Below are positions 33,655 to 43,596 of a DNA stretch of 55,450 bases, in pieces. The notes beneath the pieces were generated by a model. That model saw nothing but the letters and a program-made list of their open reading frames with translations. It was not told the origin of the DNA and made no database searches. The position numbers were made by a program, and so were the translations under genes. Position 1 is the stretch's first letter. Every line of letters begins with the position of its first letter. This DNA is from an uncultured Sulfolobales archaeon. GTDB lineage: Archaea > Thermoproteota > Thermoprotei_A > Sulfolobales > Desulfurococcaceae. Where the stretch lies: NCBI GenBank assembly GCA_938045475.1, contig CALIML010000018.1, forward strand, positions 1-55,450, written 5' to 3'.

Positions 33655-34866
33655 TTGACTGCCTGGGTGCTGTTAGTTAGGTATGGTGAAGTAGCGATAA
33701 AGGGGAGGGCTACGAGGGACTTCATGGAGAGAATGCTCATCGATAACTTAAGTGATGCATTAAGCAAGAACGCGATCCCTTATAGGAAGGCGGTCAGAGT
33801 CCCCGGCAGAATAATCATTGGTTCATTCAGCAGCGAGGAGGAGGCTATAAATGCTTCAGAACACGCTGCTAGAGTAATGGGTGTTGTGAGCGTATCTCCA
33901 TCAGTTATAGCGAAGTTCACCAGCGTTGAAGACATAGTTGGGAAATCCCTCGAGTTCTTTAAAGATAGAGCCAAGGGAAACAGCTTCGCAGTATGCGTCA
34001 ATAGAGTCGGCGTACATGAGTTCACAAGCATAGATATTGAGAAAGCCGTTGGGCAGAGGATTAAGGAGTCTACAGGCCTTAAAGTAGATCTAGAGGAGCC
34101 GAGCTACACTGCCTACATTGAAGTTAGAGGCAAGTACATCTATCTATACGACAAAGTAATCAGCGGCCCAGGCGGCTTGCCTATAGGCAGTGAAGGAGCC
34201 GTCCTATCCCTATTCAGCGGTGGAATAGACTCCCCAGTAGCCGCGTGGTACGCTATGAGGAGGGGGTGTAGAACAGACATGGTTTTATTCAACCTTGGGG
34301 GTGAAGAACAAGTTAAAAGCGTATTAAAGGTGGCGGGAGTTCTCGTGAAAAAGTGGGCTTATGGATATGTGCCGCGGCTATATGTAGTTGACTTAAGGAC
34401 TCTAGCGCCAAGAATACTGCTATCTTCACCGGAGGGCTATGTTGTAATAATTGTCAGGAGGCTCATGATGAAGCTTGCCTCTATGCTGGCTGAGAAAATA
34501 GGTGCTAAAGCCCTTGTAACAGGGGAAAACCTAGGTCAAGTAGCTTCTCAAACGCTCGACAACCTATGTGTAATAAGTAATGCGTCTAAGCTACCCGTCC
34601 TCAGGCCCTTAATAGGCTTCGATAAGGATGAAGTAGTTAAGTTAGCTAAGAGAATAGGGACTTACAAATACTCAATTGAAGTAAAGGAATACTGCCCTGT
34701 GGGAACGCGCAGAGTGACCACTAAGGCAGTGCTCAGCAAAGTAGTTGAAATAGAGAGAGAAGTAGGGATCAGTGAAGAAGATCTTTTTAATGCTGTAGAA
34801 AGCGCTGCAACCTACAACTTATGGGAAGTTATTTCACAAGATCTTTCGCTTAAAAACTCTCTTTAA
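33655..34866 (+). CDS. thiI: tRNA 4-thiouridine synthase ThiI, no rhodanese domain
   Basis: A 403-residue enzyme that activates tRNA U8 with ATP for thiolation to s4U. The N-terminal ferredoxin-like and THUMP region (RYGEVAIKGRATRDFMER, then PSYTAYIEVRGKYIYLYD) precedes the PP-loop SLFSGGIDSPVAAWYAMRRG and GENLGQVASQTLDNL. The C-terminal rhodanese domain of bacterial ThiI is absent, as in most archaea, which use an external sulfur source. Start TTG 33655 follows AGAGGATG, and the TATA-like ACTTTATAAG lies at about 33598-33607. It is divergent from the S16 gene. Confidence 0.93.
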   Translation: MTAWVLLVRYGEVAIKGRATRDFMERMLIDNLSDALSKNAIPYRKAVRVPGRIIIGSFSSEEEAINASEHAARVMGVVSVSPSVIAKFTSVEDIVGKSLEFFKDRAKGNSFAVCVNRVGVHEFTSIDIEKAVGQRIKESTGLKVDLEEPSYTAYIEVRGKYIYLYDKVISGPGGLPIGSEGAVLSLFSGGIDSPVAAWYAMRRGCRTDMVLFNLGGEEQVKSVLKVAGVLVKKWAYGYVPRLYVVDLRTLAPRILLSSPEGYVVIIVRRLMMKLASMLAEKIGAKALVTGENLGQVASQTLDNLCVISNASKLPVLRPLIGFDKDEVVKLAKRIGTYKYSIEVKEYCPVGTRRVTTKAVLSKVVEIEREVGISEEDLFNAVESAATYNLWEVISQDLSLKNSL

Positions 34867-35048
34867 CAACCGCAGCTTCCTCAAGATTCTGTGGACTCGG
34901 ATATTTAAGGAAGGCCTCGCCGTTTGCGCCGAACTCCATTTCCCCGGCTTTCAGCATGGGGAGTCTGAGGACTGTTGTTAGAGCATTAACTTATAAATGA
35001 GTTTTTATTTAAGAAGACTGAAAGAAGCTATAGACGCGGTGCTTTAAG

Positions 35049-37259
35049 GTGGTTAGGTATAAGAGAGTTACTGATATACTTAAGATAATGAAGAGCCTAG
35101 AGCAAGTTAGAAACATAGGTATAACGGCTCACGTAGATCATGGGAAGACCACTCTCTCAGACTCCCTCCTGGCGGCTGCCGGCATAATATCTGAGAAAGT
35201 GGCTGGTGAAGCACTAGCCCTCGACTACCTCGACGTTGAGCAGCGTAGGCAGATGACTGTTAAAACAGCTAACGTTAGCTTATACCATGAGTATAAGGGG
35301 AGGCCCTACGTAATTAACCTTATTGATACCCCGGGGCACGTGGACTTTTCATCGAAAACCACTAGAGCTTATAGAGCAATTGATGGAGCAATAGTTGTCG
35401 TAGACGCCGTTGAAGGAGTAATGACTCAGACTGAAATGTACCTTAGGTTACTAATGGAGGAACTAGTTAGGCCTGTACTATACATAAACAAAATAGATAG
35501 ATTGATAAAGGAGCTGAGGCTCACCCCCGTTGAAATACAGCAAAGGCTTGTAGGCATAATGAAGGAGTTCAACAGCCTGCTCACAACTTATGCAGAAGAG
35601 CCCTATAGGAGCCGCTGGCTCCTCGACCCTGCTAAAGGTCAAGTAGTTTTCGGAAGCGCTAAAGATAGATGGGGTCTCACAGTACCTCTAGCTCAGGATA
35701 GAGGCATTAAGTTCAGCGATATTGTTGCAGCATACGAGAGGGGGCATGAAGGAGTAGCCGAGTTGCAGAAGCTAGCTCCTCTACATGAGGCAATACTCGA
35801 TACAGTGATCAAGTACTTGCCCAACCCTAAGGAGGCTCAGCGCTATAGAATACCTAAGCTATGGCACGGAGATCTAAGCAGTGATGTAGCTAGGGCAATG
35901 ATTGAAGCCGATCCCAACGGCCCCCTAGTCATGGTCATTAATGACATAAAGTTCGACCCTCACGCCGGGCTAGTGGCTACTGGAAGAGTATATTCAGGCT
36001 CAGTTAAGCCTGGGGAAGAAGTCTGGCTAATTAACACTAGGTTTAGTGAGAGAGTTCTTCAAGTAAGCCTATACATGGGTTTATACAGGGAGTTAGCAGA
36101 TGAAATAATTGCTGGAAACATTGCTGCACTCCTAGGATTATCTAAAGCCCGCGCTGGAGAAACCATAGTTAGCTCAAAGCTCAAGGAATCTATGGTTCCA
36201 TTCGAGAGAATGCGCATATTGACGGAACCCGTAGTCACAGTATCCGTAGAGCCTAAGACTCCATCCGATCTGCCTAAGCTCATAGACTCCCTCCACAAGA
36301 TGAGCATTGAAGACCCAAGCCTATTGGTTAAGATAAATGAGGAGACAGGCGAATACCTGCTGAGCGGTCTTGGGACTCTACACATAGAGATCGCTTTAAC
36401 GCTTCTAAAGGAGTTCTACGGACTTGACGTAAACGTGTCACAGCCATTAATAGTCTATAGAGAGAGCATTCGTGAGAGAAGCGATGTATTTGAAGGAAAG
36501 TCCCCCAACAAACATAACAAGGTCTACATAAATGTTGAGCCACTTGATCAGAGGACTGTAGACCTCATAGCGCAGGGAGTAGTGACTGAAGACATGGATC
36601 CAAGGGATAGAGCTAAGATACTGAGGGATGAAGCTGGGTGGGACTACGATGAGGCCAGGAGGATATGGGCTATAGATGAAAACATAGATGTATTCGTTGA
36701 CTTAACTAGCGGCGTCCAGTACTTAAGGGAGGTAAGGGATACTTTAATTCAAGGATTCAGGATATCGATGAAGGAGGGCCCTCTGGCAGCAGAGCCAGTT
36801 AGGGGAGTGAAAGTAGTGCTGCACGATGCAGTAGTTCACGAAGACCCAGCTCACAGAGGGCCTGGGCAGTTATTCCCAGCTACAAGGAACGCCATATACG
36901 TAGGCCTATTGACTTCCAAGCCCACGCTTCTGGAGCCACTTATGAAGATCGATGTCAGAGTTCCAAGCGAGTTCATCAGTGGAGTAACTGCAATAGTTGC
37001 TAAGAAGAGAGGCAGGATAATCGACATGAGCTACCAGGGACCTATTGTTAGAACTGTAGCTGAACTACCTGTAGCAGAGTCATTTGATTTAGCGGAAGCG
37101 CTGAGAGGAGCGTCTGCTGGAAAAGCTTTATGGGGCCAGGAGTTCAGTAGGTGGGCTCCAGTGCCAGACAACATGCTGCTGGACTTGGTTAGAAGCATTA
37201 GGGAGAGAAAAGGGCTTAAGCCAGAGCCTCCTAAGCCCAAGGACTTCCTTGGGCCATAA
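35049..37259 (+). CDS. fusA: Translation elongation factor 2 (aEF-2)
   Basis: The 736-residue archaeal EF-2, the GTPase driving ribosomal translocation. The G motifs are AHVDHGKTT (27-35), switch [34 protein letters not shown] and SAKDRWG. Domain IV carries [13 protein letters not shown], in which H602 is the residue converted to diphthamide in archaea and eukaryotes. The C-terminal domain V is complete. The switch I variant RQMTV instead of RGITI is, from memory, typical for crenarchaeal EF-2 and supports that affiliation. GTG 35049 is the start; ACTTATAAATG at about 34990-35000 is the likely TATA box. No other ribosomal genes adjoin. Confidence 0.97.
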   Translation: MVRYKRVTDILKIMKSLEQVRNIGITAHVDHGKTTLSDSLLAAAGIISEKVAGEALALDYLDVEQRRQMTVKTANVSLYHEYKGRPYVINLIDTPGHVDFSSKTTRAYRAIDGAIVVVDAVEGVMTQTEMYLRLLMEELVRPVLYINKIDRLIKELRLTPVEIQQRLVGIMKEFNSLLTTYAEEPYRSRWLLDPAKGQVVFGSAKDRWGLTVPLAQDRGIKFSDIVAAYERGHEGVAELQKLAPLHEAILDTVIKYLPNPKEAQRYRIPKLWHGDLSSDVARAMIEADPNGPLVMVINDIKFDPHAGLVATGRVYSGSVKPGEEVWLINTRFSERVLQVSLYMGLYRELADEIIAGNIAALLGLSKARAGETIVSSKLKESMVPFERMRILTEPVVTVSVEPKTPSDLPKLIDSLHKMSIEDPSLLVKINEETGEYLLSGLGTLHIEIALTLLKEFYGLDVNVSQPLIVYRESIRERSDVFEGKSPNKHNKVYINVEPLDQRTVDLIAQGVVTEDMDPRDRAKILRDEAGWDYDEARRIWAIDENIDVFVDLTSGVQYLREVRDTLIQGFRISMKEGPLAAEPVRGVKVVLHDAVVHEDPAHRGPGQLFPATRNAIYVGLLTSKPTLLEPLMKIDVRVPSEFISGVTAIVAKKRGRIIDMSYQGPIVRTVAELPVAESFDLAEALRGASAGKALWGQEFSRWAPVPDNMLLDLVRSIRERKGLKPEPPKPKDFLGP

Positions 37260-37271
37260 CTTCTTCATTAA

Positions 37272-38174
37272 TTAAACAGTTCTTTCTTCCCTATAATACA
37301 CTTTGCCTAGGCTTGTTGGCGGCGCCAAAATATTCTTAAGCTTAGTTGCATAGCAAACTAGCATCGCTATTAAAGCTGCTATAAACGGCACTAGGTTTGC
37401 TACATCTTTTTCAACTCCATACATTACTCCTATCTTAACTCTATAGAATGTCAGTCCGCCGAATATGAGTGAAATAGGCACTAGGATCATCGGGTGCCTG
37501 CCTGAAGTTAGTGCAACTGTGAAAGCCAGCCATCCGTATCCAAGTGTATAAGACTTTGGATCCCAGAACTTCTGCCAAGCAAGAGTGAAGAACGATGAAC
37601 CCGCCCCCATTATTGCAAAGCCTGCTGCTCCAGCTATAAGCCTTGTTAAAAGCACGTTTACCCCTAGGGAGGCGGCTGCATGAGGGTTTTCGCCGCACGC
37701 CCTTATTGAAGCCCCGAGCTTCGTGTACTTAAGTATTATGTGGACGGCTACTCCTATGGCTATCGATATAGCCATGATCGCCATTGACTCGCCTTCGCTG
37801 TAGGCATACATAGCTATGCTGCCTACTTCAAGTCTAGCCGGGTATCCAACGATTATTCCAATGCCGTAGCCTAAGAACATCATTGAGAGACCTATGGCTC
37901 CGTGGCTAATTGGTAGAGAAGTCATTAGGAATGCTAGCGCTATTCCTAAAAACATTACAGCAATTGCTGTAACTACAGTTCCAACTACTGGGGAGCCTGA
38001 AGCTACAGCTGCTCTAACAGCAATGCTGGAGCCCATGAAGAACACTCCATCTATAGCTAAGTCGAGGAGCCCTGCTTTTTCAAACAAGCTGTGGCCTAAG
38101 GCGACTAAGTAGAATGTTGCGAAAACCGGGGCTAGCTCCACGAGTGTATTGACTGCGTATTGCTCCAAGCCCAT
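37272..38174 (-). CDS. ABC transporter permease, BMP/nucleoside family (second permease)
   Basis: A 300-residue permease with about eight helices of the BPD-transp-2 (RbsC/BmpD, YufQ/NupQ) family. Visible are LAIDGVFFMGSSIAVRAAV at the N-terminal signature and LGASIRACGENPHAAASLGV, the cytoplasmic coupling loop, near the middle. With the larger permease and the double ATPase it forms the channel of a nucleoside- or purine-type importer. The stop codon of the partner permease overlaps its start ATG by 1 base. It is the last gene of the four-gene operon; its stop lies 12 bases after the convergent EF-2 stop. Confidence 0.88.
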   Translation of the reverse strand: MGLEQYAVNTLVELAPVFATFYLVALGHSLFEKAGLLDLAIDGVFFMGSSIAVRAAVASGSPVVGTVVTAIAVMFLGIALAFLMTSLPISHGAIGLSMMFLGYGIGIIVGYPARLEVGSIAMYAYSEGESMAIMAISIAIGVAVHIILKYTKLGASIRACGENPHAAASLGVNVLLTRLIAGAAGFAIMGAGSSFFTLAWQKFWDPKSYTLGYGWLAFTVALTSGRHPMILVPISLIFGGLTFYRVKIGVMYGVEKDVANLVPFIAALIAMLVCYATKLKNILAPPTSLGKVYYREERTV

Positions 38175-39301
38175 TACTTAACCACCCTCACTTCATACTC
38201 TGTTAGAAATCTAAGAGCAGAGTACGTTAGCAGCACTGAGCCCAGCAATACTAGTGTTGACTCAAGGCCCCCCAGCCCAAATATCTGCATGTTCCTGCCA
38301 GCATTCCTCAGTGAACTAACTATGTATGCTGATAAAGGGATTAGCGGTAGCTCGAGCATCGACAGCCATACTACGAGTATAGCTAGATAGCCGTAGCCAG
38401 CTGTTTGAGCTTGAATAGGGTAAGTAAGCCTAGTTAAATCACCTAAGTAGTAGATAGCGCTTGCAACACCTACGAGTAAGCCCGATAGCGCTAAAGCCAT
38501 CACTGTGGTTTTCCTTACATCTACTCCCACAGCCCTTAGGAACTCCGGGTTTGAGCCAAGGATCTTTATCCTAAGGCCTATCGTCGTATGGTTAAATACA
38601 ACCCACGTTAGAAGAGCTACGAGAGCCGCTGCAAGCACCCAGTAAGCGTAATACACTACTACCCTAATGAACTCAAGGAATCCATCTAAGAAGGCATTCC
38701 CGGTTCTCTGCATAACTACGTTTATGCCCAACTTATATGCATCCGGAAGATCGTCTGTTCTAATGTATCCATAAACGTACCTACCGCGGAATGGCCCAAG
38801 TACGAGGATGTTTACTACATAGTAAGCTACGTAGTTCATTATTAACGTCACTGGCACTTCATCTATACCTACATAAGCTCTCAGCGCACCTGCAACAGCC
38901 CCCCACATGGCTCCAAAGACTGCAGCTGCCGTAATTGAAGCTAATATAATTAATATTGGTTGATGAGGAGGGCTTCCGGCACTCCATGGAGCTACATACA
39001 GCGTTATCCACACTATTGGTATTATCGCTGTATAGAGCTGTCCTTCAGCACCAACGTTCCACACAGCGCCTTTAAACGAGATCAGTAAAGCGCATCCAAG
39101 CATTGTCAGTAAAAGCATGTCCTTAACTACTTGTGGCGTAGTGAATGAATACGCTATAGTTACTAGGATTGCGAAAGGATGGGCTCCAATTAGTGTTAGA
39201 AGGATGGCGACCAAGCCCATTCCCGTTATTAGCGATAAAGCTATTATTAGCGGCTTTATATATGGGTGAGGCTTAGTTCTTCTTACAACAATGAACCTCA
39301 A
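38174..39301 (-). CDS. ABC transporter permease, BMP/nucleoside family (first permease)
   Basis: A 375-residue permease, the larger partner (YufP/NupP-like), with about nine to ten helices. The signature region LGCALLISFKGAVWNVGAEGQLYTAI is characteristic of the family, and the coupling loop reads GLRIKILGSNPEFLRAVGV. Its start lies 2 bases after the ATPase stop and its stop overlaps the next gene, so translation is coupled throughout. Relatives in bacteria and archaea import nucleosides. Confidence 0.9.
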   Translation of the reverse strand: MRFIVVRRTKPHPYIKPLIIALSLITGMGLVAILLTLIGAHPFAILVTIAYSFTTPQVVKDMLLLTMLGCALLISFKGAVWNVGAEGQLYTAIIPIVWITLYVAPWSAGSPPHQPILIILASITAAAVFGAMWGAVAGALRAYVGIDEVPVTLIMNYVAYYVVNILVLGPFRGRYVYGYIRTDDLPDAYKLGINVVMQRTGNAFLDGFLEFIRVVVYYAYWVLAAALVALLTWVVFNHTTIGLRIKILGSNPEFLRAVGVDVRKTTVMALALSGLLVGVASAIYYLGDLTRLTYPIQAQTAGYGYLAILVVWLSMLELPLIPLSAYIVSSLRNAGRNMQIFGLGGLESTLVLLGSVLLTYSALRFLTEYEVRVVK

Positions 39302-39303
39302 CT

Positions 39304-40803
39304 CTAAATCACCATTAAGTGCTCTACATTGCTTCTCTCTGCTTCATCAGGCGGGAAGGGGCCGTAAAGCTTCCCGGAATTCATGACGTAGATGGAGTCG
39401 CTCACCTGATATATTTCATCTAGATCTTCTGAAACAAGTAGCACTGCTACTCCATCACTAATAGCTCTTTCCTTAATGGATTTGCGGACCATGATTGCGC
39501 TGACTTCATCTAAAGCCCTCGTTGGATTATGAGCTATCAATGCTCTCCTACAGTAATTTATCTCCTTGCTCACTATAACCTTCATGATGTTTCCGCCTGA
39601 AAGAACTTTAATGAGGGAGCCGGCATCCGGTATCATTATCTTGTAAGCCTCTATAAGGCTTGAAGCTACTTCACGCACTTCACTCCAATTAACGAGCATG
39701 GATTTCCGTTGATATAGTGCAGCTATGTTTTCAGTCATCGAGTTATCTATTGAAATTCCAAAAGCCAGCGGGGAGTCGGGAATGTAGCCTACACCCATTT
39801 CCCTAACTACACGCACACCTCTATTCGTTACGTCCCTCCCTCCAATGAGTATTCTGCCTCTAGAAACCTTCCTCAACCCAGCCAATGCTTGAGTAAGCTC
39901 CCTCTGGCCATTGCCAACTATGCCTGCTATACCGACTACCTCCCCTTCTCTAACACGTAAGCTGACTCCTCTTACAGCATTTTCACCAAAGTCTCCCGTA
40001 ATCCAAAGATCTTGTGTTTCAATAACTGCCTCCTCCCCCGGCTGTGAAGCCTGGAGCTTCCCATAAGTTATTTCAGCAGCGCTTTCTCCAAACATCATTT
40101 TCCTAACATCATCTATTCGAGCGCTGCCTCCTTCAATAATGCCTACTAGCCTCCCCCTCCTCAGGATCGCTATTCTATCCGCCGCTTCTAGTGCTTCAGG
40201 TATTTTGTGAGTTATTATTACGGCACTTCCTCCCTTCGCAGTGAACTCCTTTATGAATTTATAGAACTTCCTCTTCTCCTCAAGCGGCAGGTACGTTAGT
40301 GCTTCATCTAATAGAACGACTCTCGCATTGAGGAGCATTGCTCTAATCATTTCAACAAGCTGTTTTTGAGTATACGTAAGCCTCCACACTTTTTCCCAAG
40401 GATCAATCTTTACTCCAAACTTCCCGCTCTTCTCCGATATGAATTTAGATACTTTCTTAATGCTTGTAAATGCGTTGAATGCCTTTAGCCCGAGAGCTAG
40501 GTTCTCAGCTACCGATAGCGTATCTATTAACTGAGGGTGTTGAGACACCATTACTATCCCATGCCTGATGGCTTCAGCTGGGCTGGATATGTCTACTCGT
40601 TTTTCATTAATGTATATTGTTCCCTCATCAGCGCTATAAACTCCATAAAGGATCTTCACGAGAGTGGATTTTCCCGCCCCATTCTCGCCCAGTAAAGCCA
40701 GCACCTCCCCCGTCCTTATCTCTATCGTTACTTTATCTAAGGCTTTTACTCCTCCAGCGAACTTCTTGGAGATCTCTTTAAGCACCACGTACTCATAGCT
40801 CAT
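39304..40803 (-). CDS. ABC transporter double ATPase, BMP/nucleoside family
   Basis: A 499-residue protein with two nucleotide-binding domains (YufO/NupO, RbsA-like). The first has Walker A LLGENGAGKSTLVK and Walker B VVLLDEALTYL, but its signature reads LTYTQKQLVEMIRA rather than LSVGEQQ. The second has the family's GIAGIVGNGQRELTQAL in place of a full Walker A, the signature LSGGNIMKVIVSKE and LIAHNPTRALDEV. Degenerate second-site Walker A is normal in this family; the altered first signature is less usual. It energises the two permeases downstream. ATG 40803; the binding-protein gene lies 80 bases upstream. Confidence 0.9.
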   Translation of the reverse strand: MSYEYVVLKEISKKFAGGVKALDKVTIEIRTGEVLALLGENGAGKSTLVKILYGVYSADEGTIYINEKRVDISSPAEAIRHGIVMVSQHPQLIDTLSVAENLALGLKAFNAFTSIKKVSKFISEKSGKFGVKIDPWEKVWRLTYTQKQLVEMIRAMLLNARVVLLDEALTYLPLEEKRKFYKFIKEFTAKGGSAVIITHKIPEALEAADRIAILRRGRLVGIIEGGSARIDDVRKMMFGESAAEITYGKLQASQPGEEAVIETQDLWITGDFGENAVRGVSLRVREGEVVGIAGIVGNGQRELTQALAGLRKVSRGRILIGGRDVTNRGVRVVREMGVGYIPDSPLAFGISIDNSMTENIAALYQRKSMLVNWSEVREVASSLIEAYKIMIPDAGSLIKVLSGGNIMKVIVSKEINYCRRALIAHNPTRALDEVSAIMVRKSIKERAISDGVAVLLVSEDLDEIYQVSDSIYVMNSGKLYGPFPPDEAERSNVEHLMVI

Positions 40804-40882
40804 TTAGTCCTCCCTGCTTGTAGGGGCAATCAATTTATTGCAATGATGTGTTTAGGGATTTAAAAATATTGGATTTAATTAA

Positions 40883-42268
40883 TTAGTGCTTAACTACGTA
40901 GTCAAGCAGGTAATCCATGTTCCATAAGTCTTCGTGGCTTAATCTAAGGCCAGCCGGTATGGCGACTCTTCCACTAGGCGCCGGGCTTATGCAGTACTTA
41001 GAGTACGAAGCGTCCGGTGAGTAGAGGCAGTAGCCGCTGAGAGGACCTACGAATGGATCGAAAGTAGGAGCAACTGGGTACGGTAGAGTGCCGAGCATTC
41101 CACCCCAATTAATTGTTATATGCCCTATGTTTTCATACTTATGGGTATCGGCTGAGAACTGGAGCGGCAGAACCATGAATGCCTCCTTCATTTGCCTATA
41201 CCTCCTCATGACTAAGTCGTATACGCTTATTTCTTCCCCAGTCAGCTTATCTCTCACTGAAATGCCTTTTAGAACATCGATGTAATTGGGATTTATGATT
41301 ACTGGAGCACCTGTTGAATCTATGTCTGCAGCAAGATCTACTGCACCGGAGCTCAATAAGTACCAGTAGTCTACTTTATCCAAGTTATCTGGTCTAAGTA
41401 CTCCAGCCTTTACTTTAACTAATATATCAGCATATATCGCTTCCCACCTAACTAACTGCCCGCTGACCGTGTACTCAGGGCCGTATTTCATCATTGGGCC
41501 GTAGTGGCTGAATACGTATGCTCCAACTCTATTGGCGTATTCAACGATTCTAGTTGAGTCTTCAGTAAAGGCTAGCGCATCTACTCCATAGTCTTTCACT
41601 AATGTATCTGCAGCTGCTTCAGCTTTATCTGGAGCGTACCACCCCATGATCTCTATGACGTGGACAGTTATGTTCTTGCCTAACTGCTCTCCCACTTCCC
41701 TCGCCCCAATAGCGAATGCATTGATGTGCCTAACTACTTCAGGTATTAGGTATGCTGCTACATAGCCTAGTTGGCCGGTCTCAGTTAGTGCACCAGCCAT
41801 CAATCCATTCAAATAGTATACTTGGTATAGATCGGCGAAGTACGTTCCAACGTTTGAAGCCCTCTTATAGCCGGAGCAGTGGAAGAACATTACGTTAGGG
41901 TACTTCTTGCCTGCCTCTATTGTTTTATCCATGAATTCAAATGATGTAGTGAATATGACGTTATAGCCTTCTGCAACAAGCCTATCTATGACTTCAAGTA
42001 ATTCAGCTTCTCCAACTGCTTCAACAAACGTAGTCTCAAGCCAGTCCTTGAATAGTTCAGCTACGTACTTCCTGCCTATATCATGCATATAGCTCCATCC
42101 AGCATCTCCTACAGGGCCTACGTAGATCCATGCAGCCCTTACTCTCTCCGGAGGCTTATAGACCTGGGGTTGAGGAGCTGCCGTATATTGACCCGCTAAA
42201 AATGCTCCAACTCCAACTATTATTAGTAGTACGGCGAAAATTGCAACTAAAATCGATGCCTTCACCAT
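40883..42268 (-). CDS. BMP-family extracellular substrate-binding protein
   Basis: About 461 residues, the solute-binding subunit (BmpA/PnrA/NupN-like) of the ABC importer. An N-terminal helix (VKASILVAIFAVLLIIVGVG) anchors it or serves as signal peptide, followed by a threonine-free proline linker (AAPQPQVYKPPE). The BMP domain shows AWIYVGPVGDAGWSYMHD, NVIFTTSFEFMDKTI, and FADLYQVYYLNGLMAGALT. Relatives bind purine nucleosides. ATG 42268 is chosen, because the TATA-like TATATAT at 42301-42307 predicts transcription start near 42278; the upstream TTG at 42289 would lie before it. First gene of the four-gene operon. Confidence 0.9.
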   Translation of the reverse strand: MVKASILVAIFAVLLIIVGVGAFLAGQYTAAPQPQVYKPPERVRAAWIYVGPVGDAGWSYMHDIGRKYVAELFKDWLETTFVEAVGEAELLEVIDRLVAEGYNVIFTTSFEFMDKTIEAGKKYPNVMFFHCSGYKRASNVGTYFADLYQVYYLNGLMAGALTETGQLGYVAAYLIPEVVRHINAFAIGAREVGEQLGKNITVHVIEIMGWYAPDKAEAAADTLVKDYGVDALAFTEDSTRIVEYANRVGAYVFSHYGPMMKYGPEYTVSGQLVRWEAIYADILVKVKAGVLRPDNLDKVDYWYLLSSGAVDLAADIDSTGAPVIINPNYIDVLKGISVRDKLTGEEISVYDLVMRRYRQMKEAFMVLPLQFSADTHKYENIGHITINWGGMLGTLPYPVAPTFDPFVGPLSGYCLYSPDASYSKYCISPAPSGRVAIPAGLRLSHEDLWNMDYLLDYVVKH

Positions 42269-42429
42269 TGGACCCCTAGGGGTTCTCAAGAGGGTAAGGC
42301 TATATATCTGTAACTAAGGCAGTTAATGAAGATAAACTAAATATAGGACTTCTTGAATAACTACTGCTTTACTAAACGACAGTTGCTCAGCTGTAAAACG
42401 GCTTATTTCAAGAACTGCCTACAGCCCCT

Positions 42430-42450
42430 CCCCGCTCCCGGGGAGCGGGG
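42430..42450. repeat. Perfect GC-rich hairpin between divergent promoters
   Basis: CCCCGCTCC (42430-42438) pairs perfectly with GGAGCGGGG (42442-42450) around a CGG loop, and CAGC (42422-42425) with GCTG (42455-42458) extends it beyond an internal loop. It lies between the divergent BMP transporter and hydrogenase promoters, so a terminator role makes little sense. It may be a regulator site, a relic of a mobile-element end, or a small RNA. It is far more GC-rich than its surroundings. Confidence 0.6.
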
Positions 42451-42507
42451 TTTAGCTGCAATATACTGACGTAGGATTTAAATATTCGTGCGACTTAGTA
42501 ACTTCAC

Positions 42508-43596
42508 GTGATATTCATGATGTACGAAGGGAGCGTTAGGGATGTCGGCAAGCTTCTATCAATGCTCTCCTCCTTGCTAAACCTTAAGGTTGTTGGACTT
42601 AAGTACGTTAATAAATCATTTACTTACGGAGAGCTGGGCTCTATAGAAGAGCTTCCGCTAAGCGTTGAGGATGTTCAAGCCCCTTCCTCATATAAGTTAG
42701 TTGAGGAGGGAGCCTCGGCGCGCTTTAGGCATTCATTCCCCTCACTAAAGTACTTCCTATACCCACCCGCACAGGAAGTACTCTACATAGATAAAGACTT
42801 TGGTTTGCGGGAAGCTAAAGTAGATTACGGCAATATAGCCTTATTCGGCATTAAGCCATGCGATCTATATTCAATGAGGGTGCTCGACGGCATATTGATG
42901 AACAGAGATCCTTACTACACTAGCGCCAGGAGCTCCGTAAAAGTCGTTGTAGTTGAGGAGTGCGTTAAACCATCCAACGTCTGCTTCTGCGGCTCAGTTG
43001 GAACAGGCCCTGGGGTGAGCAGCGGATTTGACGTGGCTTTCGCCAGGCTTAGCAATGGAGTAGTGGTCTTTAAATCAGGGAGCAGCATTGGAGCAGACTT
43101 ACTGAAGAGGCTTAACGTTAAGAAGGCGGGAGACAGGACTGTGGCTGAGTATGGGGAAGCCATGGGTGAAGCCTTAAAGTCTACGAAAGTACTGCCTGAA
43201 TTAAATGCCTTAACTAACGCATTGGAGAAATCAATTAATAACGTAGAGCTGTGGAATAAGGTTTCCAAGAAGTGCGTTGCATGCTCCAACTGCAACATGG
43301 TTTGCCCAACTTGCTTCTGCACAGAGTTCTTCGATGAAGCAGAACTCGATGGGAGTGCCCGTAGATTGAAGAAGTGGCATGGATGCCTATCGTACTCATA
43401 CGGCCTCGTTGCAGGAGGGCACTTCAGGCCGAAGCTATACATGAGGTACAGGCACTTCATACTCCATAAATTCCTCTTCTACCCAAGGCAAGTTGGCTTA
43501 ATTGGATGCGTTGGATGCGGTAGGTGTATTACATGGTGTCCTCTGGGAGTAGACATTAGGGAGACTCTATGGGAGGTGTTTAAGAGTGTTGGCTAA
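42508..43596 (+). CDS. hydB: Sulfhydrogenase beta subunit (iron-sulfur, AsrA-like)
   Basis: A 362-residue iron-sulfur protein resembling HydB of Pyrococcus hydrogenase I and the anaerobic sulfite reductase subunit A. Two ferredoxin-type cysteine clusters lie in the C-terminal third: KKCVACSNCNMVCPTCFC and IGCVGCGRCITWCPLGVD. The N-terminal region has FGIKPCDLYSMRVLDG and EECVKPSNVCFCGS. It passes electrons between the flavin subunit and the hydrogenase small subunit. GTG 42508 lies 22-31 bases after the TATA-like TTTAAATATT at 42477-42486, so the operon message is probably leaderless. It overlaps the gamma gene by 11 bases. Confidence 0.93.
   Translation: MIFMMYEGSVRDVGKLLSMLSSLLNLKVVGLKYVNKSFTYGELGSIEELPLSVEDVQAPSSYKLVEEGASARFRHSFPSLKYFLYPPAQEVLYIDKDFGLREAKVDYGNIALFGIKPCDLYSMRVLDGILMNRDPYYTSARSSVKVVVVEECVKPSNVCFCGSVGTGPGVSSGFDVAFARLSNGVVVFKSGSSIGADLLKRLNVKKAGDRTVAEYGEAMGEALKSTKVLPELNALTNALEKSINNVELWNKVSKKCVACSNCNMVCPTCFCTEFFDEAELDGSARRLKKWHGCLSYSYGLVAGGHFRPKLYMRYRHFILHKFLFYPRQVGLIGCVGCGRCITWCPLGVDIRETLWEVFKSVG

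Noticed and set aside
34867-35048. Possible small RNA between thiI and EF-2 (AGTC-TGAG-GACT hairpin, TATA-like box near 34898)
   Set aside because: Only one short stem is seen and the region is short. It is more likely ordinary promoter and 3' sequence.
35049-37259. EF-2 switch I reads RQMTV instead of RGITI
   Set aside because: From memory this variant is usual in crenarchaeal EF-2, and the essential Thr is kept. It supports the taxonomic guess but is not novel.
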